From NCBI RefSeq assembly GCF_017313265.1, contig NZ_JAFLQZ010000004.1, positions 1-64,000 on the forward strand: a stretch of DNA of 64,000 nt. The letters run 5' to 3'. The DNA is from Hymenobacter telluris (GTDB taxonomy: Bacteria > Bacteroidota > Bacteroidia > Cytophagales > Hymenobacteraceae). Position numbers and translations under genes: made by a program. This document shows positions 9,436 to 18,155 of this stretch, piece after piece; position 1 is the stretch's first letter, and every line of letters starts with the position of its first letter. Under the pieces are notes generated by a model that was not told the origin of the DNA, did no database searches, and saw nothing but the letters and a program-made list of their open reading frames with translations.

Positions 9436-9483
9436 TGTAGAGACGCGACACTTGGCTGCGCCGACCTGCGGTTCGCGTCTACA
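9436..9483. repeat. Degenerate RAYT-type REP hairpin (tgtagagacgcga family)
   Basis: The ends tgtagagacgcgacactt and ttcgcgtctaca match the hairpins flanking the RAYT gene at 32 kb, but here a block of about 18-20 bases (ggctgcgccgacctgcgg) lies where the loop should be. It sits in the gap between the GH2 and lyase genes of the polysaccharide operon, so it is a dispersed, decayed copy rather than a promoter. Confidence 0.6.
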
Positions 9484-9496
9484 TCCTGCCTGTTGC

Positions 9497-11950
9497 TTAT
9501 AGCATCAGCAGCACCGTTTCCAGGCCGGGCGACTGCACGGCTACGGCGGTTTTGCCGGGCTGAGCTTCCAGGCAGATGATGGCCCGACCGTTGTAGGCCT
9601 GCACCTTGCGCGAGCCGCTGCTGGTACCCAAGTCGTCGTGGAGCTGGCCCGCGCCGACCAGGGAAAATTCCACCCAATTGGCGGCGTCCAGGCACTGCAC
9701 GCCCTGGGCATCGTAGAGCTTCACTTCCACGGTGGTTTGCCCGTTGGTGTCGGCTATTTTACTGAGGACCAACTTGGTGGGCTTGCCCCATTTCTGGGTT
9801 TGGTAGCGGAAGCTGATGTGGTCCTGCACCGTTTGCTTGCCTTGGCTGGCCACCACGCGCAGCTGGTTTTCGCCGGGGGCGAAGGGCACGTTCCAATGCA
9901 GGCCGGCCGCCGGAAAGTCCTGGGAGTTGCGCTTTTTCACGCCGTAGCTTTTGCCGTTCACGAACAGCTCGGCCTCGGCGCAATTGGAGTACACTTTCAC
10001 CATTTTCAACTCGCCTGCTTCGCCCCAGCGCACCGGCCAGGAGTGGCCGTAGAGGTGCACCATCGGGGCGGTGGTCCAGTAGGACTGGAACACGTAGTAG
10101 GCCTCTTTGGGCGTGAAGTCGCGCTCCACTACGCCCTTTTGGTTCATGTAGGGTACGGGGTTATCGGGGCGCACGGGGGTCGAGAAGTCCTTGAAGGGCC
10201 AGTAGGCGGTGCCGCTCAGCCAGGGCATGGTTTCCTGCTCTTTGAGGTGCCAGTCCACGAGGTTGCAGAGGTAACTTTCGCTCCAGTCGCCATCCTTGGA
10301 AACCCGGGCGCTGCCCCCGAACAGGGACGCGTCGCCGGCCCGCTCGTCGGCGCCCTGGCCGGCGGTTATTTTAGCCAGGGCATTGTCGGGGGTTTCGGAG
10401 TGGCGGCCGGCGTGGCTGTCGCCGCCCCATTCCACGTGCAGGAAACGCTTCACGCCCGCAAATTCCTTCTCGGTAACTTCTTTGTAATCAGTGTATATAC
10501 CGCGGTACCAACCAGCCCAGATGGAGGGCGAGTACACATCTACAATGTCCTTGCAGAAGTCGCAGCGGCGGATGGCGGTGTAGCGGGAACGGTCGAACTG
10601 GTGCGAAAGGTCGTTGAGCTCGGTCATGAAGGCGCGAATCTTCTGCTTGTCGAACTCGGGGAAGTCGCCGGGCCAGTCGTTTTCGTTGCCGAGGCCCCAG
10701 ATGATGATGCTGGGGTGGTTGTAGTGCTGCTGCACCATATTGCGGAGCATGCGCTTGGCCTGCGCCTGGTACACGGGGCCGCCCAGCCCGCCGCGGCACC
10801 ACGGAATTTCCTCCCACACCAGTATCCCCAGCGAATCGCAGAGGTTGAGCACGATGCGCGACTGTTGGTAGTGCCCCAGCCGAATGAAGTTGACACCCAT
10901 GCGCTTCATGAGCACCATTTCCTCCCGAATCATGGCCTCGGTCATGGCGGCGGCTACGCCGGCGTGGTCTTCGTGGCGGTGGGTACCACGCAGCAGCAGG
11001 CGCTGCCCGTTCAGCTTATACGGGCCGTGCTCCACAAATTCGCTGTGCCGAAAGCCTACTTTATTGGTCTGCTGATACGCCTGCGGCCCGTTGCCCACCG
11101 TCAGCTGCACCGTGTAGAGCTGCGGCCGGTCCGGCGACCAAAGCCGGGGGTTCTTCAGCACGAATTGGTGCAGTTCCACTTCGCCGGCTTTCACCATCAG
11201 GCGGCCCTGGTACTTGCCCACCGGCTTGCCCTGCGGATCAAGCAGGCGCACTGACACTGGTGTTTCGGTGGTTGACAGGCTACTTTCCAGGAAGGTGGCT
11301 TTCAGCGTGAGTGAGCCGGTTTTGCCAGCGGCATCCACTTCCGCCTTGGCGGCCAGCCGCTCCACCGCTACTGCCGGCAGATACTCCAGGTTCAGGTAGC
11401 GGTACAAACCGCCGTACACGTTGAAATCCGACAAATCGGAGGGTATCATTTCCAGGTCGCGGGAGTTGTCGCACCGGATGCTGAGCGGGATTCGGCCGTT
11501 GAACTGCTTCTGGTACGCCTCCGTCTGCTGAAATATGGCCACGGCATTGGTAATATCCACGGTCCACTCATCGTAGCCGCCCACGTGGCTGCCTACTTTG
11601 GTGGTGTTGATGTAGACGTCGGTTTTCTGGCCGGCCCCCTCGAAATGCAGGCGCGTGCGGCCGTTGGCGTAGGGGTTTTGCACGGTGAGCTGGGTGCGGT
11701 ACCAGCCTGGCCCCTGGTAATAATTCTGGTCGGGGCGCACGGCATCATGAGCGTTGAAGCAGTGCGGCAGCGTCACGGATTGCCACAGCGGCACGCTTTC
11801 GGGGTTGCCTGCTACCACCGGCCGCACCGCTTCCCACACGCCGCCCAAATCCTGCCGCACAAATTCCCAGCCGGTGTTCAGGCGGGTAGTGCGCTGGGCT
11901 AGCGCTACATTGGCTAGGAGGAGTAGAAAGGCAATCAGCTTTACTTTCAT
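9497..11950 (-). CDS. Glycoside hydrolase family 2 (beta-galactosidase/beta-glucuronidase-like)
   Basis: This 817-residue exported enzyme hydrolyses a beta-linked sugar from the non-reducing end with retention. After a signal peptide (ends near ANVALAQ) come the sugar-binding jelly roll (HFEGAGQKTDVYINTTKVGS), the immunoglobulin-like domain, and the TIM barrel. The acid/base Glu is in GLGNENDWPG (about residue 421) and the nucleophile Glu in LHVEWGGDSH (about 506). A C-terminal DUF4982-like/Ig-like region with LFVNGKSYGVKKRN follows. Family GH2 covers galactosidase, glucuronidase, mannosidase and others, so the sugar is not fixed. It lies between the two lyase paralogues in the operon and probably trims side chains or released oligosaccharides in the periplasm. 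Confidence 0.85.
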   Translation of the reverse strand: MKVKLIAFLLLLANVALAQRTTRLNTGWEFVRQDLGGVWEAVRPVVAGNPESVPLWQSVTLPHCFNAHDAVRPDQNYYQGPGWYRTQLTVQNPYANGRTRLHFEGAGQKTDVYINTTKVGSHVGGYDEWTVDITNAVAIFQQTEAYQKQFNGRIPLSIRCDNSRDLEMIPSDLSDFNVYGGLYRYLNLEYLPAVAVERLAAKAEVDAAGKTGSLTLKATFLESSLSTTETPVSVRLLDPQGKPVGKYQGRLMVKAGEVELHQFVLKNPRLWSPDRPQLYTVQLTVGNGPQAYQQTNKVGFRHSEFVEHGPYKLNGQRLLLRGTHRHEDHAGVAAAMTEAMIREEMVLMKRMGVNFIRLGHYQQSRIVLNLCDSLGILVWEEIPWCRGGLGGPVYQAQAKRMLRNMVQQHYNHPSIIIWGLGNENDWPGDFPEFDKQKIRAFMTELNDLSHQFDRSRYTAIRRCDFCKDIVDVYSPSIWAGWYRGIYTDYKEVTEKEFAGVKRFLHVEWGGDSHAGRHSETPDNALAKITAGQGADERAGDASLFGGSARVSKDGDWSESYLCNLVDWHLKEQETMPWLSGTAYWPFKDFSTPVRPDNPVPYMNQKGVVERDFTPKEAYYVFQSYWTTAPMVHLYGHSWPVRWGEAGELKMVKVYSNCAEAELFVNGKSYGVKKRNSQDFPAAGLHWNVPFAPGENQLRVVASQGKQTVQDHISFRYQTQKWGKPTKLVLSKIADTNGQTTVEVKLYDAQGVQCLDAANWVEFSLVGAGQLHDDLGTSSGSRKVQAYNGRAIICLEAQPGKTAVAVQSPGLETVLLML

Positions 11951-11977
11951 GTGGTTTCTAATACAGCGTGCGTGGGC

Positions 11978-12030
11978 CTCCCCCCGGCCCCCTCTCCCGC
12001 GGAAAGGGGGAGCCTTGCGTCAGGGCGGGA
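11978..12030. repeat. GC-rich inverted repeat, ccccctctcccgcgg...aagggggag
   Basis: The intergenic stretch between GH2 and the upstream lyase contains ggccccctctcccgcgg followed by aaagggggagcc, able to form a short strong hairpin. Similar C-rich/G-rich hairpins are scattered in Bacteroidota genomes. It may attenuate transcription into the GH2 gene; no function can be proven from sequence. Confidence 0.4.
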
Positions 12031-12106
12031 GGGAATGAGTGCAAACAGGTATGAGTCAATACTCCTACCCTCTTAACCTCCTACCCTCACGCCTAGAGAG
12101 TTGCGC

Positions 12107-13306
12107 TTATATCTCCCAGGGAGTGGATTTGAAATCGGGGTACAGGGCCAGCACCTGGGGGGCGTTCAGCGAGGGGTACTCCTGCGCGGCGCGCTGGTAG
12201 AGCATGAGGGCCGTGTGATTGGAGGTCGGGGTTACGTCGGCGCGGTCCATCTGCTTTTCCCGCCGCAGGTACGGCTGCAACCACTCCACTCCTTTTTGGA
12301 GGCCGCGGCCGTCGGCGGTGCGGTACTGCCACAGGTCCACGCCAGCCTGGCGGGCCAGAACAGCGAGCTGCACCCAGCCTTGCAGGTTCATGGAGGTGTA
12401 GTTCCAGGGGCGGGTGCGGGCCAGTTCCAGCGGCTGCCCACCATCGGGGGCGAATTGTAGGGCCACGCGCGGCACGGTTTGCTTTTCCAGCGTGGTGCGG
12501 GCCAGGGTTTTGTTGCCGGTGAACAAGGCAAAATCCACCACTTGCAGGTCGTAGAACGTGCCGTGGTTGTTTTTGGTGTTGCCCTCGGCTACGCCCAACT
12601 TGCTGGTGGTCAGCCATTCGGTGTACTGGCTGAACCAGGTTTTGAGGCCACTCACCAGCTTCTCATCCACGCTTTTGCTGCCGCTCATCAAGGCCAAGGC
12701 CTCGGGTATTTCCACCAGGTGGCGGGTCTGGATGATGCCGTAGCTGCGGCCCTCCGTGGTGCCCGGAATGCCCTGCCCGTAGTTCAGGTTGGGGTTCATG
12801 CGGGTGGCAGGGTCCAGGAAGAAACCGCGCAGCTGACGCGCGGCCTGGGTAGCATACTTCTCGTCACCGGAGAAGTAGTACGCCAGCGCCAGGGTCTTCA
12901 CATCTTTGCACACGCCGGCCAGGGCCGCATCGTCTTTCAGCTCCTTGCTTTCCGGGTTCACCAGGCCATCCTTCTGGATGTAGGGCTTGCCATCGGGCTT
13001 GCTGGGGTCGGGCCAGAAATACGGCGCCTGCGACATAAAATCGTGCTTGTCGCCACTGGGCGGCAGTTTGGCCTTGCTCGTGACGGTGTACACGTCGTGT
13101 TGCAGCGCCTTGTCGGCCTGGCTCAGCACCGACTTCACTTGCTCCATTTCCGGCGCGCTGCCGCGCTTATATGCCGCCTTGTAGCTGGCCATACGGGTGG
13201 CATCGAGCAGTAGGAAAGGCTGCGTGGAAGCGGCTTGCGCCGCCCCTACTGTAACCAGCACTAGCCAAATCAACGCCCCACAAAGGCTTTTGGTGAGAGT
13301 ACCCAT
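12107..13306 (-). CDS. Alginate_lyase-superfamily polysaccharide lyase (paralogue B)
   Basis: This 399-residue secreted protein shares the same blocks as the gene at 8208: YFWPDPSKPDGKPYIQKDG, DPATRMNPNLNYGQG, GIIQTRHLVEI, NNHGTFYDLQV and a Tyr-containing RPWNYTSMNLQGWVQ segment. These match the Alginate_lyase (PF05426) helical toroid, whose members cleave uronic-acid polymers by beta-elimination. A signal peptide covers about residues 1-26. Its ATG overlaps the SusD stop codon by one base (TAATG), which implies translational coupling to the glycan-binding protein. Being the first enzyme after SusC/SusD it is a good candidate for the first cut at the polymer. The substrate is probably a non-sulfated uronan, but alginate is not specifically indicated. 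Confidence 0.78.
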   Translation of the reverse strand: MGTLTKSLCGALIWLVLVTVGAAQAASTQPFLLLDATRMASYKAAYKRGSAPEMEQVKSVLSQADKALQHDVYTVTSKAKLPPSGDKHDFMSQAPYFWPDPSKPDGKPYIQKDGLVNPESKELKDDAALAGVCKDVKTLALAYYFSGDEKYATQAARQLRGFFLDPATRMNPNLNYGQGIPGTTEGRSYGIIQTRHLVEIPEALALMSGSKSVDEKLVSGLKTWFSQYTEWLTTSKLGVAEGNTKNNHGTFYDLQVVDFALFTGNKTLARTTLEKQTVPRVALQFAPDGGQPLELARTRPWNYTSMNLQGWVQLAVLARQAGVDLWQYRTADGRGLQKGVEWLQPYLRREKQMDRADVTPTSNHTALMLYQRAAQEYPSLNAPQVLALYPDFKSTPWEI

Positions 13307-14724
13307 TAAATATGGCCTGGATTCTGAGTGAGGTTTGGGTTAAGCAGCAACTCGGGCTGCGGCAGCGGGAACAGGTAGTATTTATCATCGACTACGCGGG
13401 TGGGCGTGCTGGCTTGCACGGCTTGGCGCAGGCGCTTGAGCCGCACCAAATCAAACCAGCGGTGGCCTTCCTGGCACAGCTCCCAGGCCCGCTCCCGCAC
13501 CAGCAAATCCACGAAGGCATCCTTGGTGGTAGCCCCCCCCAGCGGCGCCAACCCAGCGCGCGTGCGCACCGCATTAATGCCCTGGTACTTGCTGGCGTCG
13601 GTGGCGTTCAGGTTGTTGAGGGCCTCCGACTGCATGAGCAGCACGTCGGCGTAGCGCGTAATCAGGTAGTTGGTGCGCGCATCGTTGACGATGCGCTTGG
13701 GGTCCCGGAACTTGTTGAAGTAGTAGCGCGGCAAAGTGGTAGTGCCGGCCTGGTTGCTGAGGTTCCAGGCGCGGCGCACGTCGGTGGCGGCGTAGGAAGC
13801 CACGAAGGCATCTTCCACCGTGAACGTGCCCAGCCCGCTGAGCTGCGAGGGCAAAAACTGCCGCACAATGATGCTGCCGGTGTTCGGCGGCAAGTCGAAC
13901 TGGATGGAGAAGATGTGCTCGGGGCCGTTTTCCTTGTCCGGGTCGAACACGTCGCCGTACACGGGCAGCAGCCGGTAGGTGTTGGAGGTAATAACCTTGT
14001 TGCAGGCGGCCAGGGCATCCTGGTTGTCGTTGGGCTGCACGGCGGCACTGCTGGCGCGGGTTAGGTACACCTTGGCCAGCAGTGCCGTGGCGGCCCCACT
14101 GGAAACGCGCCCTTTTTCGCCGGCGGCAATCTGGCTTTCCGGGAAGCAATTGGCTTCGGCAAACTTTAAGTCGCTGATAATCTGCTCGTACACCTGCGCC
14201 AGTGGGGCGCGCGGCGGCCGAATGTCGTCGGAAGGGCCTTTTACGGTGGCCAGCACCAGTGGCACGTCGCCAAAGCAGCGGGCCATATCGAAGTAGCCCA
14301 GCGCCCGCAGAAACCGCGCGTTGCCGATGATGTTGTTTTTGCGGGCCTCGTCCATGCTCACGGTCGGCACCTTCTCAATAACGTCGTTGGCCCGGTTGAT
14401 CATCCGGTAGGTGTTGGTCCACCAGCTGTTGATTTCGGTGTTGGTGGAGGTGTAGGTGAAGCGCGAGAGTTGCGCCCGCTCGTCGGTGGCCGAGCCCACC
14501 CGAATCAGGTCGGCGGGCAGCTCCGTGATTTGCCAGCCGGTGCGACCAAAGTAGGTCTGGGGCAGCAACGCGTTGAACACCCCGTTCAGGCCCGCCACGG
14601 CGTCGCCTTCACTCTTGTAGAAGTTTTCGGCGGCAATGAAATCGTAGGGTTTTTCTTCCAGAAACTTCTCGCAGGAAGTGAGGCTCAGCGAAGCCAAACC
14701 CAGTAAGCAGATATATTTTTTCAT
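13306..14724 (-). CDS. SusD/RagB-family glycan-binding lipoprotein
   Basis: This 472-residue surface lipoprotein captures oligosaccharides at the cell surface and hands them to the SusC pore below it. It has a lipoprotein signal with SLTSC (lipidated Cys18), then the SusD-like N-terminal region with FYKSEGDAVAGLNGVFNAL and TPR-like helices (GNARFLRALGYFDMARCFGDVP is the family hallmark, given here in two overlapping parts: GNARFLRALGYF and DMARCFGDVP). The C-terminal RERAWELCQEGHRWFDLVRL is the SusD C-terminal signature. It follows SusC by about 105 bases and its stop codon overlaps the next gene's start by one base. Length is typical. Confidence 0.93.
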   Translation of the reverse strand: MKKYICLLGLASLSLTSCEKFLEEKPYDFIAAENFYKSEGDAVAGLNGVFNALLPQTYFGRTGWQITELPADLIRVGSATDERAQLSRFTYTSTNTEINSWWTNTYRMINRANDVIEKVPTVSMDEARKNNIIGNARFLRALGYFDMARCFGDVPLVLATVKGPSDDIRPPRAPLAQVYEQIISDLKFAEANCFPESQIAAGEKGRVSSGAATALLAKVYLTRASSAAVQPNDNQDALAACNKVITSNTYRLLPVYGDVFDPDKENGPEHIFSIQFDLPPNTGSIIVRQFLPSQLSGLGTFTVEDAFVASYAATDVRRAWNLSNQAGTTTLPRYYFNKFRDPKRIVNDARTNYLITRYADVLLMQSEALNNLNATDASKYQGINAVRTRAGLAPLGGATTKDAFVDLLVRERAWELCQEGHRWFDLVRLKRLRQAVQASTPTRVVDDKYYLFPLPQPELLLNPNLTQNPGHI

Positions 14725-14829
14725 GGTCTGTCTAGTAGTTAGTAGGGAGTATTAGGTAGGGAGTAAGTGGTGTTTGAGAGCTATCAAGCTCCTTTTTCTC
14801 ACAACTCAGCACTGATTACTCCTATCTGA

Positions 14830-17800
14830 TTAGAAGCCCAGCTTCAGGCCGGCAATGAAAGTGCGGGTGCTGGGGAAGGCGTTGTAGTCGGTGTTGAGGC
14901 TCAGGTTGTCGCTGCCGAACGAGTTTACCTCGGGGTCGTAGCCGGAGTACTTGGTCCACGTCACCAGATTTTGGGCCGTGATGTACACGCTGGCCGACTT
15001 CACCACCTTGCTGAACTTAGGCACGGTGTAGCCCAGCGTCACGGTTTTGAGGCGCACGAAGCTGCCGTCTTCCAGCACGTCGTTCACGATGCCGGTGGAG
15101 CGCCGGATCGTGCTGCCGGCCCGCGGAATATTGGTATCCGTGTTGGTCGGCGTCCAGCGGTTCACCACCGATTTCAGTTTGTTGGTGCTCGTCAAGCCCG
15201 ATTCCAGCTCGTAGCGGTTCAGGTTCAGCACGTCGGTGCCTTGCACGCCCTGCACAAACACGCTCAGGTTGAAGCCACCGTACTTGAAGTTGTTGGTTAC
15301 GCCGTAGATGAACTGCGGCTGGGCCTGCCCGATGATGGTGCGGTCGAGGGCCGTAATGGCGCCGTCGCCGTTCAGGTCGCGGTAGCGCGGGTCGCCGGGG
15401 CGCACCACGGTGCGGGTGCCGCTGGCCTGGATTTCCTCAGTTGACTGCCAAATACCATCGAACTCATAGCCGTAGAACGAGCCGATGGGCTCCCCTACCC
15501 GCAGCACGCTGGTTTGGCCCAGGCCCGAGCCCACAAACAAGCTGGAGCTGGAAGCGCCCACGTACCGCTCATACTCGCCGTTGAGGTCCAGCACCTTATT
15601 GCGGTTCAGCGAAACGTTGAGGTTGGTGTTCCAGTTGAATTTTTCGCCGTTGAGGTTGGTGGTGTTCAGCGCAAACTCCAATCCTTTGTTTTGCACGCTG
15701 CCCGCATTCAGGTAGATGTCGTTGTAGCCCGTGGTGCGGGGGGTTGACACACGCAGCAGCAGGTCGGTAGTTTTCTTGTAATACGCGTCGGCCGTAACGT
15801 AAATGCGGTTTTGCAGGAAGGCCACATCAATGCCCACGTTGCTGGCCGCCGTGGTTTCCCAGCGCAAATCGGGGTTCACAATGTTGAGCGGCACCAAGCC
15901 CACCAGCCGGTTGCTGCCCGAGGCGTAGGAGCCCACATCATAGCGCGCCAACGACTGATAGTTGCTGATTTCCTGGTTGCCGGTGACGCCGTAGCCCACG
16001 CGCAGCTTCAGGTCACTGAGGGCGGTGAGGTTTTTCATAAACGGCTCATCGATAAGGCGGTAGGCAAAGGCCGCCGACGGGAAGTAGCCCCATTTGTTGT
16101 TCTTGCCGAAGCGCGACGAGCCATCGGCCCGCATCGTAAACGTGAACAAATACTTCTCGAACAGCCGGTAGTTGACGCGCCCGAAGTACGAAGCCAGCGT
16201 GTTGGTGTAGCGCCCCGAGTTGGGCGTCAGAATGTTGGCGCCCAGGGCCAGGTTGTCGGAGCCGAGCGTGTTGGTGAAGAAGTTGTTGGCCGAAGCCGAG
16301 AAGTCGTTGCCGTAGAACTGCTGGAACGTGAGGCCGCCCACCACGTTGAGGGCGTTGTTTTCGTTGATTTTGGTGTCGTAGGTGAGCGTGTTTTCGTTGA
16401 GCCAGCTGTAGCGGTTGGTTTCCGAGCGGGAGCCGGAGCCGTTGTTGAGGCGGCCAAGGAAGATGTCGTTCGGGCGGAACACGTCGGCCTGAATGGTGCG
16501 GTAGTCGAGGCCGGCCGTCACGCGCAAGGTCAGACCCTTGAGCACCTCGTAGTTGCCGGCCACGTTGAACAGCCCGCGCCCGGTGGTGCGGTGGTCTTTG
16601 GCTTTTTCGGCGTACGCCACCGGGTTGCCCACGTCTTCCACATACGGCAGCGGGGTATTGGAATAGGTGTACTGCCCAAACTCGTCGCGCACCGGAATGA
16701 TGGGGCTAATCCGCAGGGCATCAAGCAGTACACCGCCGTTACTCCCCCCCGAGGAGTTCACGAAAGCCCGCTTCTCGAAGGTGCCCGCCACTTGGCTGGA
16801 AAGGCTGAAGCTGAGCTTCTGGCTGATTTTGCGGTCAAGGTTCAGGCGCACCGTGCCGCGCTGGAAACCCGAGTTCAGGATGATACCTTGCTGGTCGAAG
16901 TAATTGAAGCTGAGGTTGTAGCGTGTGCCTTCGTTGCCGCCATTGAAACTCAGCTGGTAGTTGCTCATGCGCGCTGGCCGCAGAATCTCGTCCTGCCAGT
17001 CGGTGCCTTCGCCCAGTGCGTCAATCTGCTCCTGGGTGTAGGGCAACGGCAGCGGACTGCTGGAGTTTTCGTTGCCCTGCTCCCGCACGTCGTTGAGGTA
17101 CTCGGCAAACTCGCGGGCGTTCATCAGCTCGTACTTGTTGCGCACCATTTGTACGCCGGTATAAGCCTCGAAATTGATGTTGTTGCTGCCGGCCTTGCCT
17201 TTTTTGGTGGTGATGAGCACCACGCCATTCGCGCCGCGCGAGCCGTAAATGGCCGTGGCTGAAGCGTCTTTGAGAATCTCCACCGACTCGATATCCGAGG
17301 GGTTGATGGAATTCAAATCTCCCGCGCCGGGGAAACCGTCCACCACAAACAGCGGCTCGTTGCCGGTGTTGATGGAGTTGGTACCCCGGATGCGGATGGA
17401 CACGTTGCCGCCGGGCTCGGAGTTGGTTTGCGTCACTTGCACGCCGCTCACCCGGCCCTGCAAAATCTGGTCGGCGCGGGCAATAGGCGTTTCGGCCACC
17501 TGCTCGGCCGAAATGGACGCCACGGCCCCGGTCAGGTCGCGCTTGCGCTGGGTGCCGTAGCCCACCACCACCACTTCATCGAGGCCGGTTGCCTTTTCTT
17601 TCAGCTGCACGCCATCGATTGCAGAACGGCCCGCAACGCGCACTTCGGTGGGCTCGAAACCGATAAAGGAGAAGACAAGCACGGCGTCGTTGTCGGCGGC
17701 GGCTAAGGGCAGGGTGAACTTGCCGTTGGGGTCGGTAGAGGTGCCGGTGGAGGTGCCTTTAATGATGACCGATACGCCGGGCAACGGGCTCTTGTCGGTG

Positions 17801-17898
17801 GCGCTCAGAACGGTGCCCGTTACCTGCCGGGTTTGGGCGTGTGCAGATAGGCTTAGCGCTAATGCAGCAGGCATCAGCAGGTGGGTAAATTTTTGCAT
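14830..17898 (-). CDS. SusC/RagA-family TonB-linked outer-membrane transporter
   Basis: This 1022-residue outer-membrane transporter imports glycan oligosaccharides with energy from TonB. The order is signal peptide (1-22), carboxypeptidase-regulatory-like domain (TGTVLSATDKSPLPGVSVII), the SusC signature DEVVVVGYGTQRKRDLTGAV, plug domain with RIRGTNSINTGNEPLFVVDG and DASATAIYGSRGANGV, then a long beta barrel ending in AGLKLGF with a terminal Phe. The start MQKFTHLL was chosen for the signal peptide; the open frame extends 53 codons upstream without one. It is the first gene of the operon, 257 bases from the HTCS regulator gene, leaving space for a regulated promoter where the HTCS AraC domain would bind. 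Confidence 0.95.
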   Translation of the reverse strand: MQKFTHLLMPAALALSLSAHAQTRQVTGTVLSATDKSPLPGVSVIIKGTSTGTSTDPNGKFTLPLAAADNDAVLVFSFIGFEPTEVRVAGRSAIDGVQLKEKATGLDEVVVVGYGTQRKRDLTGAVASISAEQVAETPIARADQILQGRVSGVQVTQTNSEPGGNVSIRIRGTNSINTGNEPLFVVDGFPGAGDLNSINPSDIESVEILKDASATAIYGSRGANGVVLITTKKGKAGSNNINFEAYTGVQMVRNKYELMNAREFAEYLNDVREQGNENSSSPLPLPYTQEQIDALGEGTDWQDEILRPARMSNYQLSFNGGNEGTRYNLSFNYFDQQGIILNSGFQRGTVRLNLDRKISQKLSFSLSSQVAGTFEKRAFVNSSGGSNGGVLLDALRISPIIPVRDEFGQYTYSNTPLPYVEDVGNPVAYAEKAKDHRTTGRGLFNVAGNYEVLKGLTLRVTAGLDYRTIQADVFRPNDIFLGRLNNGSGSRSETNRYSWLNENTLTYDTKINENNALNVVGGLTFQQFYGNDFSASANNFFTNTLGSDNLALGANILTPNSGRYTNTLASYFGRVNYRLFEKYLFTFTMRADGSSRFGKNNKWGYFPSAAFAYRLIDEPFMKNLTALSDLKLRVGYGVTGNQEISNYQSLARYDVGSYASGSNRLVGLVPLNIVNPDLRWETTAASNVGIDVAFLQNRIYVTADAYYKKTTDLLLRVSTPRTTGYNDIYLNAGSVQNKGLEFALNTTNLNGEKFNWNTNLNVSLNRNKVLDLNGEYERYVGASSSSLFVGSGLGQTSVLRVGEPIGSFYGYEFDGIWQSTEEIQASGTRTVVRPGDPRYRDLNGDGAITALDRTIIGQAQPQFIYGVTNNFKYGGFNLSVFVQGVQGTDVLNLNRYELESGLTSTNKLKSVVNRWTPTNTDTNIPRAGSTIRRSTGIVNDVLEDGSFVRLKTVTLGYTVPKFSKVVKSASVYITAQNLVTWTKYSGYDPEVNSFGSDNLSLNTDYNAFPSTRTFIAGLKLGF

Positions 17899-18089
17899 AG
17901 TACTCGGAGCTAAGTGGGAAATCAACGGGAAGATCTTGGCAAGCCCAGCCGGTTGCGGCAGCAGGCATCGTTGCAAGGAGCGGTGGTTTCTACAAATGTT
18001 CACCCCCAACTCACCTCCGCATTTGCTGGATTCTTTCAAATGCTGTTCAAAAACCAATTTATTACAAGTACTTATCTATCAATAGCATA

Positions 18090-18122
18090 TAAAAACAAAA
18101 ACGAGCCCGTATCGGGCTCGTT
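18090..18122 (-). terminator. Rho-independent terminator of the HTCS gene
   Basis: Read on the minus strand, acgagcccgatacgggctcgt forms a 9-10 bp stem with a tiny loop and is followed by TTTTTGTTTTTATATG. It lies about 35 bases after the HTCS stop codon and separates the regulator from the operon it controls. Confidence 0.85.
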
Positions 18123-18155
18123 TGCAAATTTGTAACGCCGCTTTCAAGAAATCTT

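Noticed and set aside
9638..11254. 538-codon open frame antisense to the GH2 gene
   Set aside because: It mirrors GH2 codons, has repetitive His/Ala/Gly composition and no motif; the GH2 catalytic residues are on the other strand.
15811..17262. 483-codon open frame antisense to susC
   Set aside because: Same shadow effect; SusC plug and barrel signatures prove the opposite strand.
6891..18057. Assigning the polysaccharide locus to alginate
   Set aside because: The PF05426-like fold also cuts glucuronan and other uronans, and no PL6, PL7, PL17 or KDG-pathway gene is present.
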